Source: Brachypodius melanocephalos
Taxonomy: Eukaryota > Chordata > Aves > Passeriformes > Pycnonotidae
Assembly: GCA_013398615.1 (NCBI GenBank)
Contig: VZSR01003807.1
Location: 34,986,747 to 35,050,746, forward strand
DNA length: 64,000 bases
Reading direction: 5' to 3'
Shown here: positions 24,173 through 36,670 of the stretch, in pieces
Layout of the letters: each line of letters begins with the position of its first letter
How positions within the stretch are numbered: position 1 is the stretch's first letter
Notes under the pieces: model-generated
Database searches by the model: none
The model's input: only the letters and a program-made list of their open reading frames with translations
What the model was told of the DNA's origin: nothing
Translations under genes and position numbers: made by a program

Positions 24173-27100
24173 TGAATCTGCTTTGTAAAGGTGAGATTGT
24201 GCAGAAGAAAAGCTCCTATTCTGTCATGACAATAGGACCCAACTCAAAGTTTCAACAGCTAAACCCTATGGTAATGTTACAGAATATTCAGTTTTGGATA
24301 TATTTGAATCTTGTATAAGTACAAGTCTGAACAATCTGATTTGACTTAGAAAGGAAATTTATGATTAATCTAGAACAATCTCCTGCCCAAAGAAATGGTA
24401 ATTTCTAACTGAACTGTGTTATATTTCTTGAAAGTCTATTTATTATTTGATTTGGAGTCTGCCTGTGTAAATCCTTGTGATACATGAGTTCCCAAAGAAA
24501 GAACCAGTGTTAATCTTACTTTGTAAATGGCAAGGATGCCATGTATAAGCTTTTGGATCATTAACACATCCAAGACTAAAAGATCATATCAAATACTGTT
24601 TATGAATATAACCAAAATATTTGACAGAAATTTGTGTTTCATTTGTAGAGACATTAAGCATATTTCCTTAAAGGTCTTTCATGCCTCAATGTGTTTGGAT
24701 AACATCAAAGTTCATTAATTCCCAAATTCTATTGTTTCCCTTAGAACAATTTTTTTTTCTTATGATAAATTTTATTTGCTGTATTCTACTGAAAAACCTG
24801 CAATTGTGATGTCTTTTTCCATCACCAAAAAAAAAGTTGATGTCGGATAATCCCAATACATTTAAGATTTTTAGCTATTCATAGTTGCCATGACTGGCTA
24901 ACAAAGAAGGTCAGATTTGAATTCAAACTGAGGAAAGTGAATAGATATATTTAAAATGTTCTGGAATAGACTAGACATACTCAGTCTTGTCTCTGGTATT
25001 TTAGATGTGACCCTATATATCTTCTTTTTTTTTGTGAAACACCAGAGTTTGATAAACGGACAATTTAAAGAGCATAAGTAATATCCTGCCCTGCCTGCTA
25101 TGAACACCACAATTAACCTGATTCATGGGACATGGGTGTCATGAAACACATTGTTTGACAAGCACCCTAATTACTTCTACTAACAGCAAGTCTGAAGACT
25201 GCAGTTGAAACAAATCTGTACGTTATCTATCACAAAGTTTGCTGTAGTTTTCTCCACAGTTTGCCATTCTTTAGAGGATAAAGAATATTTTGCAATTTTT
25301 TAATCTATTTTTTAACTTCGAATTTTATAAAGTTTCAGATGAACTTGAGATTATATATTTATACAAACCTATGTCTGGAATGGGAAATGAAGCTTTGGAT
25401 TTTAGATAGGATACTGAGACAGATAACTTAGAAATGAAAAAAAGAGCCACAGCGGTGTTTTCTTTCTTTTCTTTTTTTTCTTTTTAAAATACAGTTCTAA
25501 TCTTCAGCTGTGTAGAAAGCTGTTTGCTACAGACATTTAATTTTCTTTATATGTCATTGAAGTGAATATAGTATTTATTCTTGAACTGTCACAATAATCA
25601 GAAATCTGGTCTTTATGTTGCAGCCTCTTCCCGTTCTTTCTGATTCCAAACACTTTCTTAGACTAAAGAATTCTGTGTGCCGGAGTAAAGGACAATAAGA
25701 AAAATAGTAGAGAAACCAAACACTTGTTTGTCATCTTCAAAAAGGTTTTCATAACCAGTTACACTGTTGTTTGAAAGACTTCCAGCTTCCCTAAATCTCT
25801 ACAGTTTTAAAATATAATTTCTGCTGGAGGATTGCTTGAATACGTAGAAAAAATTTTTGATCTTTTAGCTATCCAATGACCCATACAAACAATATTGTGG
25901 TTTAAATCCACTTCTTCATTTGCCAATATATTTATCGTCAAACCAAACAAAAATTAGTAGCTGAAGCTATTTTCCAGGAACAAGTCTGAATTGGCCCTCA
26001 GAATACATTTCAATCCATTTTGATTATTTATCAGTTGTGTTACAGCAAACTCAAAGTATGAGGGAAAGGTAATTTGTTACTTTTAAAGAAGAGCTAATAT
26101 TTTTAAAAATCCAATGGATTTTTTTAGGAAGAAACAAATACTCCTAAAGTCTGATTTTTACTTCGAGTGTTGCAATAAGATATCTGTGACGACAGATAGA
26201 AAGATTAGGTACATTAAATCATTTATTCTGAAAAAAATATTTCAGAATTTCTGTCTTTATTATCATAATCAGATATGATTACACTTACATTATCTAATTA
26301 TTGGCAGCATTTATATTCAGAGCTCGAGCTATCTATTAGCTTCGAAGTAGCTAAAACAATAAATATCGAATATGTTATGCATAAAGAAGAAACTGAAAAC
26401 TTTTATGTGTGTGACAGTGAAGGTAAGAGGGAAGTGTAGAATAAAAAAATCCACAAAAATGAAACAGGCAGAAATCAAGTCTGAAGAATAACTGGTTAGG
26501 ATGGACCTTAGAGATTATTATAAACTCTTCCCAAAAGACTTATTTTTTAATGTAACTAGATTACTCTCATAAACTATTTCTTTAATTCTAAAGTGAACAA
26601 AAAAAATCAAAATGCTGAATCTGTATATAGTTATGCTTACCTAAGTAAGAGCATGGTGAATACTTCTTGCAGGAGTGTTCACACAACCCATTCGTATCAC
26701 TGGTACAAAATACATTTGTGGGAAAGGATCATCAGCGGTTTAATATGAACTACTTTAATTTTTGAGGAAACTAAGTAAAATACTTCAAATCCAAAGTTAA
26801 AAATGAAACTTTAAAGCTGGATAAAGCAAAATGTAATAAAAGAAAAAGAAACTCTAGCTAGCAAGTGTATGCAGCAAGGAACAAGTCTTTAGGCAAGAAA
26901 ATGCTGAATAATTTCTCTTTCTGGTGGCCTACATCTCTATCCATTAGTGTTAATCTATGCATTAGTGTTAATCTCTGCATCAACTTTGATGCACACACAT
27001 CTGGCAGAATAATGGCAGAACCAGGCATTCACTTGCAGGCAGTTTACCAACATACATTTCACCTATGGATTACACACGTTGATCTGCACCTGTTTTTTCT

Positions 27101-27640
27101 CACCTTCCTTTAGGTGTGAAGGTTCATGTTTCCAAATAGGTGGAGCACATTTTAAACATTTTACTGTGGTTTGATTTCCTCTCCTTTTTAATGCAGGATG
27201 TTTCAGGTTCTATCTCCAAAGAAATTTTGGGCATTTCTTGCTAAAAAAAAGACCCACAAAGTTTCATAAAACTAAATCAAAACCCTGTGATACTAGAAGG
27301 ATAAAATACCTGATTATTTTAAACCATATATTGTATGCAAAAATGCATGTATTTTCATGCCTTAATACCTACTGGTATATCAAGAGTCAGACAATCAGTT
27401 TTGTATCTGTTCTCAGGCATAATTTACTATGAACATTTGGAACGTTTTACACTACATGGAGGCATCCCACAGAGTTTGTGAATCCAGTGCCTTTGCAGAT
27501 TTGTGTGATCTGAAGTTCCTACCTGCTAAAGTTGGTAATTTTAGTATCAGAAAATAATTAACAAATTTAATGCATAAATAGCTGTCTCAAAGTTGTTTTT
27601 TTTTTTTTAATATTATGTTGACACTTTTACAAGGCAGTGT
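24173..27640. other. unique AT-rich sequence with one 18-mer tandem duplication
   Basis: A tandem duplication of an 18-mer (CATTAGTGTTAATCTATG, second copy with one change) lies at 26942-26977. A short inverted repeat (ATTCTGAAA...TTTCAGAAT) lies near 26226-26249. A CT tract lies at about 25459-25485. No gene or repeat family was recognised. Confidence 0.5.
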
Positions 27641-28200
27641 TGTTAGGATCCAATTATTGAAAGATGCTTCTGCTTGAGTTAAGATGTAAATCAAATCATA
27701 TGCCAAAGGCAATAGTGTGGACTTTATTTAATAGTAAATGTAAGAGACAGAAAGAAACAGGAATGGGGTGGGGAGAGAGGAAGAAGGAGAGGGAGAAGAG
27801 ACAGAATAAGTAGAAAGATATCATCCCTCACGGATCCAGACAGCAGAACTTTCTTCGCCCTGGTCTTAGGGGTGGGGGTCCTGGAGTCATTCTTCTGGAA
27901 GTAGCAGTTCTGTATAGTCTGAGTGCTGGGTATCCCCAGGGTGATTGCAGACATTCCCATAACTTGGAGTGATACATATATAAGAAGTCACTTCCTTTCC
28001 CACAGTCTGTCACAGTGGGGATTTGTGTCTGGATGCATTAGCCAGGATGTTCTAACCAAAACTCACCTTCTTTAGGCCTGGAATTAATGCCTTCCTGTTG
28101 CAAATTTGTCTCTTCTGTGCTTATCTCAAGTTCACACTGTGGGGCTGATCTTATGGCAAGTTCCATCTGTGGCTTTGGCGGTGTTTGAGGCAATTGTGAT
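27641..28200 (-). mobile_element. endogenous-retrovirus LTR (solo or partial), - strand
   Basis: Read on the - strand, this shows LTR architecture. A TATA-like word (TTATATAT, about 27974-27982) is followed about 250 bases downstream by AATAAA (27728-27723). Just before that signal lies a long C/T-rich stretch (about 27740-27815), and the element appears to end at CCTAACA (27641). A TG...CA arrangement fits the right-hand end, but the 5' boundary (higher coordinate) is uncertain and I found no convincing target duplication. No gag, pol or env frame is present. It is an old, non-coding LTR of an avian ERV, probably of the ERVL or ERVK group; the family is not certain. Confidence 0.6.
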
Positions 28201-29024
28201 TTTTAAGTCTCTTACTTAAGTGTGAGATATAATCCAATATGTGAAGAGGCACACTAAAGGATTCATTAACACACTGAACAGAACTCTCTGGAAATTCAAG
28301 TTCATGAGATAGATGTTTTTGTACTAGGATTTTAAAGTTGCTGATGGCTGGGATAAGGAGATAGGAGACTATAGTGATCCTTAATTGTGTAACTTCATAA
28401 ACATTGAATTAATACTGACAGTCGTGTGTCTTATGATTCATGCTACTGTTGGTGGTTTAGGAACATCACAGCTACTGAAGGGCTGCATCTTTCTAGAATA
28501 CATATTGCTAAGCAGAGGAATTATGCTAGAATATGTTAAAGTTTGATAAAGACAAAACTCTTGCATGCGCACAATTGTTTCAGCTTGGGAAGCAAAATTT
28601 TAGCCCCTAAAATAAAGCAAAAGTCTTGTTATCAAAAATTATCATCTTCCTCACTGTTATACAGATGTCTGTGGAACTTATAAAAACCCCCAGACTACTA
28701 ATATTCATGTTCCAGTCAAGAAGGATCACAGGAAAAGCAGCTGTGAAATATGATCAGAACCTATCAGGAGTCATCAGATTGCAGTTCATTAGAAAATAAT
28801 TGATCAGTTTGTTTCAAGCAAAGAAGAAAGGATTTTTTTTTTTTTACTGTCACCTGCTCTGATTTCAATTTTTTCCAGATGTTTTTATCTTGTTCTTTTT
28901 TCCCTCCAAGCATCTTAGATGGTCTTATTCCAACAAATCATTAAAATTTCTTTTCAAATTACTTTTTTTTTAAATTAAGAAATTAAATAAGAAAAATTGT
29001 ACCCAAAGGGTGAGGCTTTTTGTG
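28201..29024. other. unique AT-rich sequence, no gene recognised
   Basis: Ordinary AT-rich unique sequence with several T-runs near 28833 and 28961. No gene, RNA or repeat family was recognised. Confidence 0.5.
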
Positions 29025-29068
29025 TTTTTTTTTTTTTTTTTTTTTTTTTTCTCTTCTAGACTTTTATT
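29025..29068 (-). other. A26 tract preceded by a poly(A) signal on the - strand
   Basis: The + strand has T26 at 29025-29050 followed 12 bases later by TTTATT (29063-29068). On the - strand this is AATAAA, 12 bases, then A26, which is the arrangement of a polyadenylated transcript end. The upstream (- strand) sequence, 29069 to about 29500, looks like 3' UTR or unique sequence; I do not recognise the gene. It could be a retroposed transcript end or simple coincidence. Confidence 0.3.
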
Positions 29069-29551
29069 ATACTATATTCTATTTACATAGTTTTGCTAGT
29101 TAAGAATATGCAAAGCTGGCACTGGTTCCAACTCACGATGAAGCCATTATTGCACTTCACTGAAACAAAAGCTGAAGCTCTGAACACTGTCACATCAACA
29201 ATAAACGAGGCCAATTAATTCTGGTTTTCCTAAAAGGGAAAATACTTTAGAACATGAAAAACACGGATTTAAACAATAGATTCATACCCTGGAGATACAT
29301 TATTGGCCACAAGCACTTACATGGCAATGTGTGGAATGCCATCCATTGCCTTTGCACACAATAAAGTATTTTTTGTTAAGAGTAAACTGAATGTTGTAAA
29401 AACATACAACTGTCTATAATTTACAAGACAAAAGAAATATTTATCTTAGTATTCTCCTGCCAGCAGTGGTGAAATGTGGAGGCCAGGAAAAATTAGGTGT
29501 TTGTATATAAACATATTTAACCCCCCCAAGTAAATAGTCATAGTTCTTCAA

Positions 29552-29585
29552 AATATCCTCCCCTCCTCTAAGAGGGGAGGATATT
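29552..29585. repeat. perfect 14-bp hairpin with 6-base loop
   Basis: The left arm AATATCCTCCCCTC (29552-29565) and the right arm GAGGGGAGGATATT (29572-29585) are exact reverse complements separated by CTCTAA. The stem is long and more GC-rich than its surroundings. No T-run follows, and a terminator role is not expected in a vertebrate genome. Confidence 0.9.
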
Positions 29586-29956
29586 GTATCTCCTTTATCT
29601 CAATTATATCCTGAAACAATGGTCATATTTTTGAATTATACATTCCTTTCAACTTTTCATGTAGTTTCTCCAGTTAACACATGCATTCCTGCAGAGTTTT
29701 AGCACACCCACATCTCGAGCCAAAGAGCTTAAGAGCTTAACTACAGACTGTCAGGAAATACTTGCTTTTCTCCTATCTGAACTTGCTATCTACTGCCTTT
29801 CCCTGATGCTAGTTTGTGATTGGCAAGGAACAGTGAGCAACTGATCCCAGTTAAAAGCTCCATGGAACAATTGATGCTCTCTGGGCCACTCTTCTGTTTG
29901 TTTAAAGGCACAGACTTGGCAGTTTCATGTGCATGTAAAATTACTTACATTGATAA
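29586..29956. other. unique sequence, no gene recognised
   Basis: Between the hairpin and the GTAT microsatellite there is unremarkable sequence, apart from a tandem GAGCTTAA word near 29727. Confidence 0.5.
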
Positions 29957-29996
29957 GTATGTATGTATGTATGTATGTATGTATGTATGTATGTAT
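29957..29996 (+). repeat. (GTAT)10 microsatellite
   Basis: Ten perfect copies of GTAT. The tract is likely to vary in length between individuals, as perfect tetranucleotide runs of this length usually do. Confidence 0.97.
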
Positions 29997-30584
29997 TTAT
30001 ATCTATATCTGTGAATATAGACATTAAATATGTTGTTGCTTTAGAAATGTAAATGGCAATCTTTCACAGAGATTAGATCCACATCTTCCCAAGCTGCCTT
30101 TTCTCCTACAGACATTTTGTACTCTAGAGGAAATTTAAAAAGCAGTGGACATCAGAGGATTACACTGCAGAAGAAAGCTCTTTACTGACTCTAGCCTGGT
30201 GCAGGTACTCTGTGCCAGTCACCAGTCACAGTGCTGTGGAGGGCAGGAGGCATGTTTTCTGTCTGTCTGGAGGCCATGAAACAAAACAGAAGCTAGATAG
30301 GTTATCATTTATTTTTTTCTCCCTGGCTAATGTGGCTGTCCTTTACCGTCTTCTGTGACGAGTTGTTAGGATTAGCTAATTTATTGGAGGCTTGTTTAGT
30401 TCACTATCACATATGTGTGCTCATTTAGCACTTTTTGAAGGTAAATTTTAAGCTCTAGTATTTTTCCTGGCTTTCTGTAAATGAGTGATAATGTTTATGT
30501 TTTGTACCATTAAGAATTAAAGATAAGGAATAAGAATATGAAATATATATTTTTTTCAACAAAAAAGAGGAAAGAAAATAGAAA
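29997..30584. other. unique sequence, no gene recognised
   Basis: Unique sequence of mixed composition. Nothing recognisable as coding, RNA or repeat. Confidence 0.5.
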
Positions 30585-30780
30585 CATAGAATCAGTTATG
30601 TTGAAAAGGAGCTTTAAGATCATTGAGTCAAATCATTAACTCACCACTGCTGAGTCCACCACTAAACCACATCCCCAGGTGCCACATCTGCACAGCTTTT
30701 AAATACCTCCAGGGATGGTGACTCCCCACTGCCTTGGGCAGACTGTTCCAAAGCTTGACAACCCTTGATAAGGGTTAGCA
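30585..30780 (-). mobile_element. CR1 LINE 3'-end fragment
   Basis: The + strand starts with 'catagaatcagttatgttga' and continues with 'tttaagatcattgagtcaaa', 'gggatggtgactccccactg' and 'gggcagactgttccaaagct'. This is the reverse complement of an avian CR1 3' UTR and the end of ORF2. About 195 bases remain, diverged, with the 5' part lost. The element therefore lies on the - strand with its 3' end at 30585. Confidence 0.9.
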
Positions 30781-33554
30781 AAACTTAAAGGCTTAACAAA
30801 ACAAGGTAAAGAAGAAGATAAAGCAACAGGTCAGAATATTTTCTTTAAACATACCTATATATTTCTGGATACATGTAAAAAACATCAAACTATTTGAGGA
30901 TGTAAACAATTTAGCCTCAAAGAGTTAAAATAGATGTTTTAAAGCAATGATGGTGATATCATAAAAGTCAAGTTTCTCCTGAACTGAGATGGTTAATCTC
31001 ACTTGAGATCACTCTTCACTTCCCTTCCTGGAATGGACCGTAGTCTCACTCCCACAGAGACAGAGCAGTTGAGATATCACTAATCTTGCTGTAAAGAATT
31101 CAGGTCTGAGCTCTGAAATGGAACTTGTACACAGCATAAAATATTGCTGGCTAACTTCCAACACATAAAGAGTCTCAAAGCTTTTGATAGGAGCAGAAAA
31201 GGACTGACTTGCAGACAGCTAATGATTTGGTTTCCAGACAAACAAATCCATTTGGGAAATGGCAAACCAACCATCTTTAAAAGGCCTCCAACAGTGTAGG
31301 TCACTATACCATATCTAATGGAAAGGTCATCTCTTAGGAAAGGTTAGAAAACAGTGAGAGCTTTTCACTTTTTTTTCCTTCAGATCATTCCATTAAAATG
31401 GAGCACAAAAATGAAGGGAAGGGGATGGTTCAGTCACACGGCTGCACATCCTGACTGCCTGGCTTATCAAGAGAGTGCTGAGCTTTAGCACAGAAAGATG
31501 TATGAGCTGGGACAAAGGAGATATAAACACCACTACAAAATGTATATTTTACTATTGCTGCAAAAACAGCAATTGAGGCTGGCTGCCTGATAACTCTGTG
31601 GTCAGCAAATTTTTTTCTTAGCTATAAAAAATAAAAGGAGTGATTTCTACTAGGGACATTTTGAATGCCTCTGTTTTAATTGGCCTATAGTTCACAGTTC
31701 ACTTCATGGTTCTTCCTACTTTTTGCCCTGACACCAGAAAATCAGAAAAGCTATCTCTTTGCTAAGGTAAGAAGATAAAAAATCCCAGCCCACCCCGTCC
31801 CTGTGTACACTACAATAATTTTTGCCTTCCAGTAACTATGCAATTATAATGTGAAACTTCCTGTTTGTCCCAGGTCCAGAAAATTTTTAATGAATGGCCT
31901 CTTATCAGATGATAAAACAAAAATGGGCCAAATCCATGGCAATATGATATGCATTTACATACAGCCTGCTGCTGAACCTTTGTGTGTTTTGCCAGCATTC
32001 GTACCACAGACCATTTTTTACTACTGAGTCATTTTTATTACTGATTTTTTTGTTATTTATTCCAGATAGTAAGGGTAATTTCCCCATCACACAAAATCAG
32101 TCTCTTGTGCTATAGTAGTATTGACACACATGGTTCTCATTTTTTCAGATTCATAATTCAGCAACTGGTTTTGCTCAGTATTTCATAATTTCAGATATTT
32201 GTAAAGATCTTACATTTTATCTGCAATAGTACTAATCCTGTGCAATTTCAGATGAGAGAAGTAAAAAGAGGATAAGCTTTTGATGTTAGTATTAAATTAT
32301 TCTTTGCCTCATTAATGATGAAGATTGGTTTATGTTTAATTTTTGCTCATGGAAGGCAAAGACAAGACAAAACGGCTTCACATACTGCAATTCACAAGAT
32401 TGTTAACTTTTTTTTTCAACATTTAAATTCTAATGAAAAATAGGTATTATCTGTCACTCATTATGCATTTATACTTTAATGTATATTTGATAAAAAGGTA
32501 TTAATTTTAAAGACAAATTTGAAAAAAAAATTATAGGTAATTATTATTTTAATATCTTTTTATGTGTCTAGTGTTAGTCCTAGAAAGCTGATAGAGCTTG
32601 TACCTTGAAGATTCCTCAAGGAAGATTTTTAAAATTTATTTGAATTGTTTCAAAATCAAAGATCTTTTTGGTTAATTTATATACTATGCAAAAGCTATAT
32701 TATACTTTCTTGAGCATCTGGAGAATATGTGACCAGGAGAACTACTGAGTGAAATCTTTTGAGTATTTACTCCTTAAGCATAAGATATCTTCTCCTTTAT
32801 TATTTATGTTATTTCAGATTTGAAAACATTAAAAAAAAAAAAGACTAAAGGTTTTTCACTAAATATTCTTAGTGGGAAGGGTGTCAGAAGGGAAGATACA
32901 TTACAAATTTGTGTAATTTAAATATTCTTTTTCAATCATCATTTGTACTGAGAGAATAATTTTTTAGCAATAATTATGAAAACTTTCTGCCATTTAACAC
33001 TTTTCTAATGTTAACCAGGTTCTGTTATTCAAAATTCACTTTTTTCCAGGGAGAGTTTTTTGGGGGGCTGGAATTTACTTTAATCAAGAAAATTACTTTT
33101 AAATTCTCAGTGGAGAATTCTCATGTAATAGTATTAGATAAATAAATTATGCATTATTATTTGAATTTCATCTAATCATAAATATGTAAATTCTTTATGA
33201 AAACAACTTGTATACTTTGAATTTCAAATAGCAGTTTGACTCTAATATCTTTCATTATGCTAGTTATTTATATACATCGTACACATGAAGTGTAGATTAT
33301 TTTAAGATATATTATAGATGGATACGGATTGAAAAATCTCTGCATTGGAAATACTGGCATATAAGCAGTAATTTCTATGAACTTCACAGTATCATACATA
33401 AATATATTTAGAAAATGCGTGCAAAAGAGCTCTAGTTTTGAAGTGCAAAACTGTGCCCATCATTCAATTAATACTTGTTTCTGCACTCTTCAAGCAAGTG
33501 CATTTTCCTGCACAAGGTGTACAAATAATTGATATATTTTTGTTTCCAGAATCC
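30781..33554. other. unique AT-rich sequence, no gene recognised
   Basis: AT-rich unique sequence, most strongly so from about 32400 to 33400. No exon, RNA gene or repeat family was recognised. Confidence 0.5.
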
Positions 33555-33651
33555 TCATAGAATCACAGAATGCTCTTGATTGGAAGGGATCTTAAGGATC
33601 ATTAAGTTCCAACCCCCCTGCCATGGGCAGGGACACCTTTCACTGGACCAG
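33555..33651 (-). mobile_element. CR1 LINE 3' part, left half of a split copy
   Basis: It begins 'catagaatcacagaatg' and runs through 'gattggaagggatcttaagg', 'ttccaacccccctgccatgg' and 'ggacacctttcactggacca'. This is the reverse complement of the classic avian CR1 3' UTR. It stops abruptly at ...ggaccag (33651), exactly where the LTR begins. The continuation is found at 34206-34258. Confidence 0.93.
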
Positions 33652-34200
33652 TGTACAGGGTTTTCATGGCCAAGCTTTAGTAGTGGTGGGGAGGGCTACA
33701 GGGGTGGCTTCCGTGAGAAGATGCTGGAAGCTTCCTCAATGTCCAGCAGAGCCAATCCCTGGGAGCTCCAAAGATGGACATGGTGCTGGTCTAGGCTGGG
33801 CAAATTAGAAGTGGTGGTAACCCCTCTGTGATAACACATTTAAGAAGAAGAAAAAAGGTATCGCACAGTTATATTTGTAGCCAGAGAAGATCAGAGTGAG
33901 AATATGTGAGAGGAACAATCATGAGATGCCGAGTTCAGTGCAGAAAGATTGGGAGTAGGCGTTCCAGATATGGAGCTGTGATGCTCCTGTGAGGCAGACC
34001 ATGGTGAGGCAGCTGTGCCCCTGCAGCCCACAGAGGAGCACAGAGATTCAGAGATCCACATATAGCCTATGGAGGGGACCCACACCGGAGCAGGTGGGTC
34101 CTTATCTCATGTCATGAACTCTTCATTATGTTTTCTCTCCTCTGTCCAGCTGCAGAGCAGAGTGAGAGGGCAGTGGGTGCCTGGCATCCTGTCACTGTCA
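33652..34200 (+). mobile_element. ERV LTR nested inside a CR1, internally deleted
   Basis: The segment starts TGTACAGGG and ends near ...CTGTCA (or ...AACCCA a few bases on), giving the TG...CA ends of an LTR. It carries words I associate with a dispersed avian ERV LTR family, such as 'gttttcatggccaagctt', 'gaagatgctggaagcttcct', 'gagaatatgtgagaggaaca' and 'acccacaccggagcaggtgg'. A TATA-like CATTTAAG lies near 33837. From memory of the family, a block with the poly(A) signal is missing between 'ggagcaggtgg' and 'gtccttatctca', so this copy seems internally deleted. It has no coding capacity. The flanks accag (33647-33651) and accca (34201-34205) may be a decayed target duplication. Confidence 0.75.
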
Positions 34201-34205
34201 ACCCA

Positions 34206-34258
34206 AGTTGCCCAAAGCCCCTTCCAACCTGGCCTTGAATACTTCCAGAGATTCATGT
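34206..34258 (-). mobile_element. CR1 LINE, right half of the split copy
   Basis: 'gttgcccaaagccccttcca', followed by 'acctggccttgaatacttcc', is the part of the CR1 reverse complement that normally follows directly after 'actagaccag'. It therefore continues the fragment at 33555-33651 across the inserted LTR. The match fades after about 34258. Confidence 0.9.
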
Positions 34259-36670
34259 GGACAAGAGTAAATAATCCTGCATTAAATTTAGAGACTTTAC
34301 TTCCCACGCTTTCAGACTACTTTGTTTCAGCTAAAGGATTGAGCCAACATATAAGATTCATCTCTTTAAGTTTCTTTTCCTTTTAAACAATTTCCCAAAG
34401 AAATGCAGATGTGGTTCTTCAGAGTCTTCCTGAACAAATTTGGTTCCTTTAGCTTGTTGTTCAAACCGGTCTTTGCACTAACTTTTATTGAAATTACTGT
34501 TTTACTTATGAGCTATCATTTCCCCTGGAGACTATTAAATCCTATATGGTATGGGTTTGAACTCTCACTGGGAAAGAAAGCAAGAGAAGAGAGAACTACA
34601 TATCTTTCATGTCAAACATTGAGTCTTTTATTTCTATTTTCTATATTCTTTGAACATTTTTTAATGTTATTGCTGGTGATAAAGGGAATGGGGAATAGAT
34701 ATAAGATTGTATTTACTGTTACTGTTTAAGCCATAACTATGGGCATTAGTTGATTCTTTTCTTCACAGTATCATTGTTTCAGCAACTTTCTGCATCTGGT
34801 TTCTTTGTCATTGTTGATTTTTTTCTTCCTTGTCAGAACTATCGATTCAGTCTTTGCTCTGCATTATTTAGGAATCAATATGTAACTTTATGAAAATATT
34901 AAATTATTTGGGTGAAGTTTTGTGATCTAAGCCATAGATGTGGCTTTCTAATATGTATTCCCTCAGTAAATTTCAGTGTGGTTTATCTACCATTGCTGCT
35001 TTTATTGGTACTAGAAAATTGAATATTAGAAATTCATCTTATAGTCTTCCATTATGCTTGAAAGTTACTTACCTCTGTACTGTGAATGAGATAGCTGATG
35101 CTACAAAGGATTCCCTTAGCGACTATAAAATGTTTTTGAATTTGAAACTATTGCATCATATGGTTACCTTTTTGTTTTTCTCAGTCAACAGGGGGCAGTT
35201 AGAAATTTAATCTGTATTTAGGCAACAATGTCCCATTATAGATCCTTTGCAGTTTAGCCTCAAGACCTCTCTAGCTCAATTTCCCATGAAGAAACCTTAT
35301 ATAGTACTAGAACAAACAATGCTGCAAAACTGATCAGCAACTTAGTAATTGTATAATAAGACAATACCCAAGATCTCTAACAGAGCTGTTAAGGAAGTGA
35401 TAAATGTTTTTCTGGCCTCTTTTTTTTAGTTAAAACAACTCCACAATTAGCAAATCTGGGAGTCTTGTACTTCCAAACACAACATTTTCTATGTGATCCC
35501 ACAGTTTCTCTCCCAAGCAACAAAGATCTGTGATAGGGGACTGATTTATGTTTCTACATTGTGACCAATAAAAGACAGTGGGGATAAAAGACATAAATAA
35601 TATCTTGTGAGTTACTTCAGGGAAGTGGTAAAGTTGGAGTATTTTTATTGAATGTTTACACCCACCTTGAAATTTTTCCTCAGTAGCATTTGCTATTAAC
35701 CTTAAATGTTTAGAAAATTATTTTTGAAAACGTGTGAAATTTATTAAAATAATTTGTACTTGACTTTTTTTAAAACTTATGTTTTTTCTTATGGTATTTA
35801 TTATACATATGACTGTGCTTTAATGATTGTTCTATAGAGTTTAAAGGAGTCTTTAATTTATGGTCTCAAACACAGAGTGAATTATTGCAACAAGGATTCT
35901 GTATAGTTGAACATGATAGTGTGTTTTCTACAATTTTTATTATTCCCTTGCTAATGCTGAGAATTTTTTTTTTTTTGATGTGATAGTGCCTGCTGTTTTG
36001 TATTTCAGATTAGATATAAAACATCAATTTCTTTTCTAATGTGAGTTTGAAATTAACCATATATTTTAAACTATGAAAGAAAATGTTTCTGCAAAGCAGA
36101 GATATTTTAAGAATAGTTTAACTTATCAAATGGATATACCACAAAGAATGGAAACTCACATTTCTTGGTATACTTTTTTCTCTTATTGGCACATGAGAAG
36201 TCAGGATTTGCATTGCAGATCAGTCACACTCTTAATATGTGAACTGTAGGTCAAACTCAGAAATGCAGCTCAAGGACAAAAACAAAAGAAAGTCAAGATT
36301 CACTCCAAACCTAGACAAGTAATTTTTTTTTTAAATTTTAGATCTTCTGCAACATTTTAAATTTAATTTACAGTCCTTTACTCAAAACTTAATGTGAAAT
36401 ATTTGTTCTTCTTTAACTGCTTTCCTTAAGGACAAGAAGACTTCTGGATGAACTGTGCCCAGAACTGAAGTAAACTTTAATCACTACAGGGAACTTCTAA
36501 TTTCTTTATGTTCCTTGGCCATAGGAACTTGGCCAAGTTTGTAAATGACAATAACACCTAAAACTGAATCCATGTCTAGTTCACGTCTCCAAGCTGAAGG
36601 AGGTTCCTGGACCAAATTAAAACTGCAGCTTAGAACTCCACTAAAGCTAGGAAGTCTCTATCACAAATTT
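34259..36670. other. unique AT-rich sequence, no gene recognised
   Basis: AT-rich unique sequence with open frames up to about 108 codons that do not resemble known proteins. No RNA gene or repeat family was recognised. Confidence 0.5.

Noticed and set aside
27724..28013. Two overlapping - strand frames with Pro/Leu/Ser-rich ends
   Set aside because: They fall in the LTR, and the Leu/Pro/Ser-rich end is its C/T-rich stretch before the poly(A) signal.
33580..34386. Several overlapping frames suggesting a coding block
   Set aside because: Explained by the CR1 and nested LTR, which are GC-richer and therefore have fewer stops.
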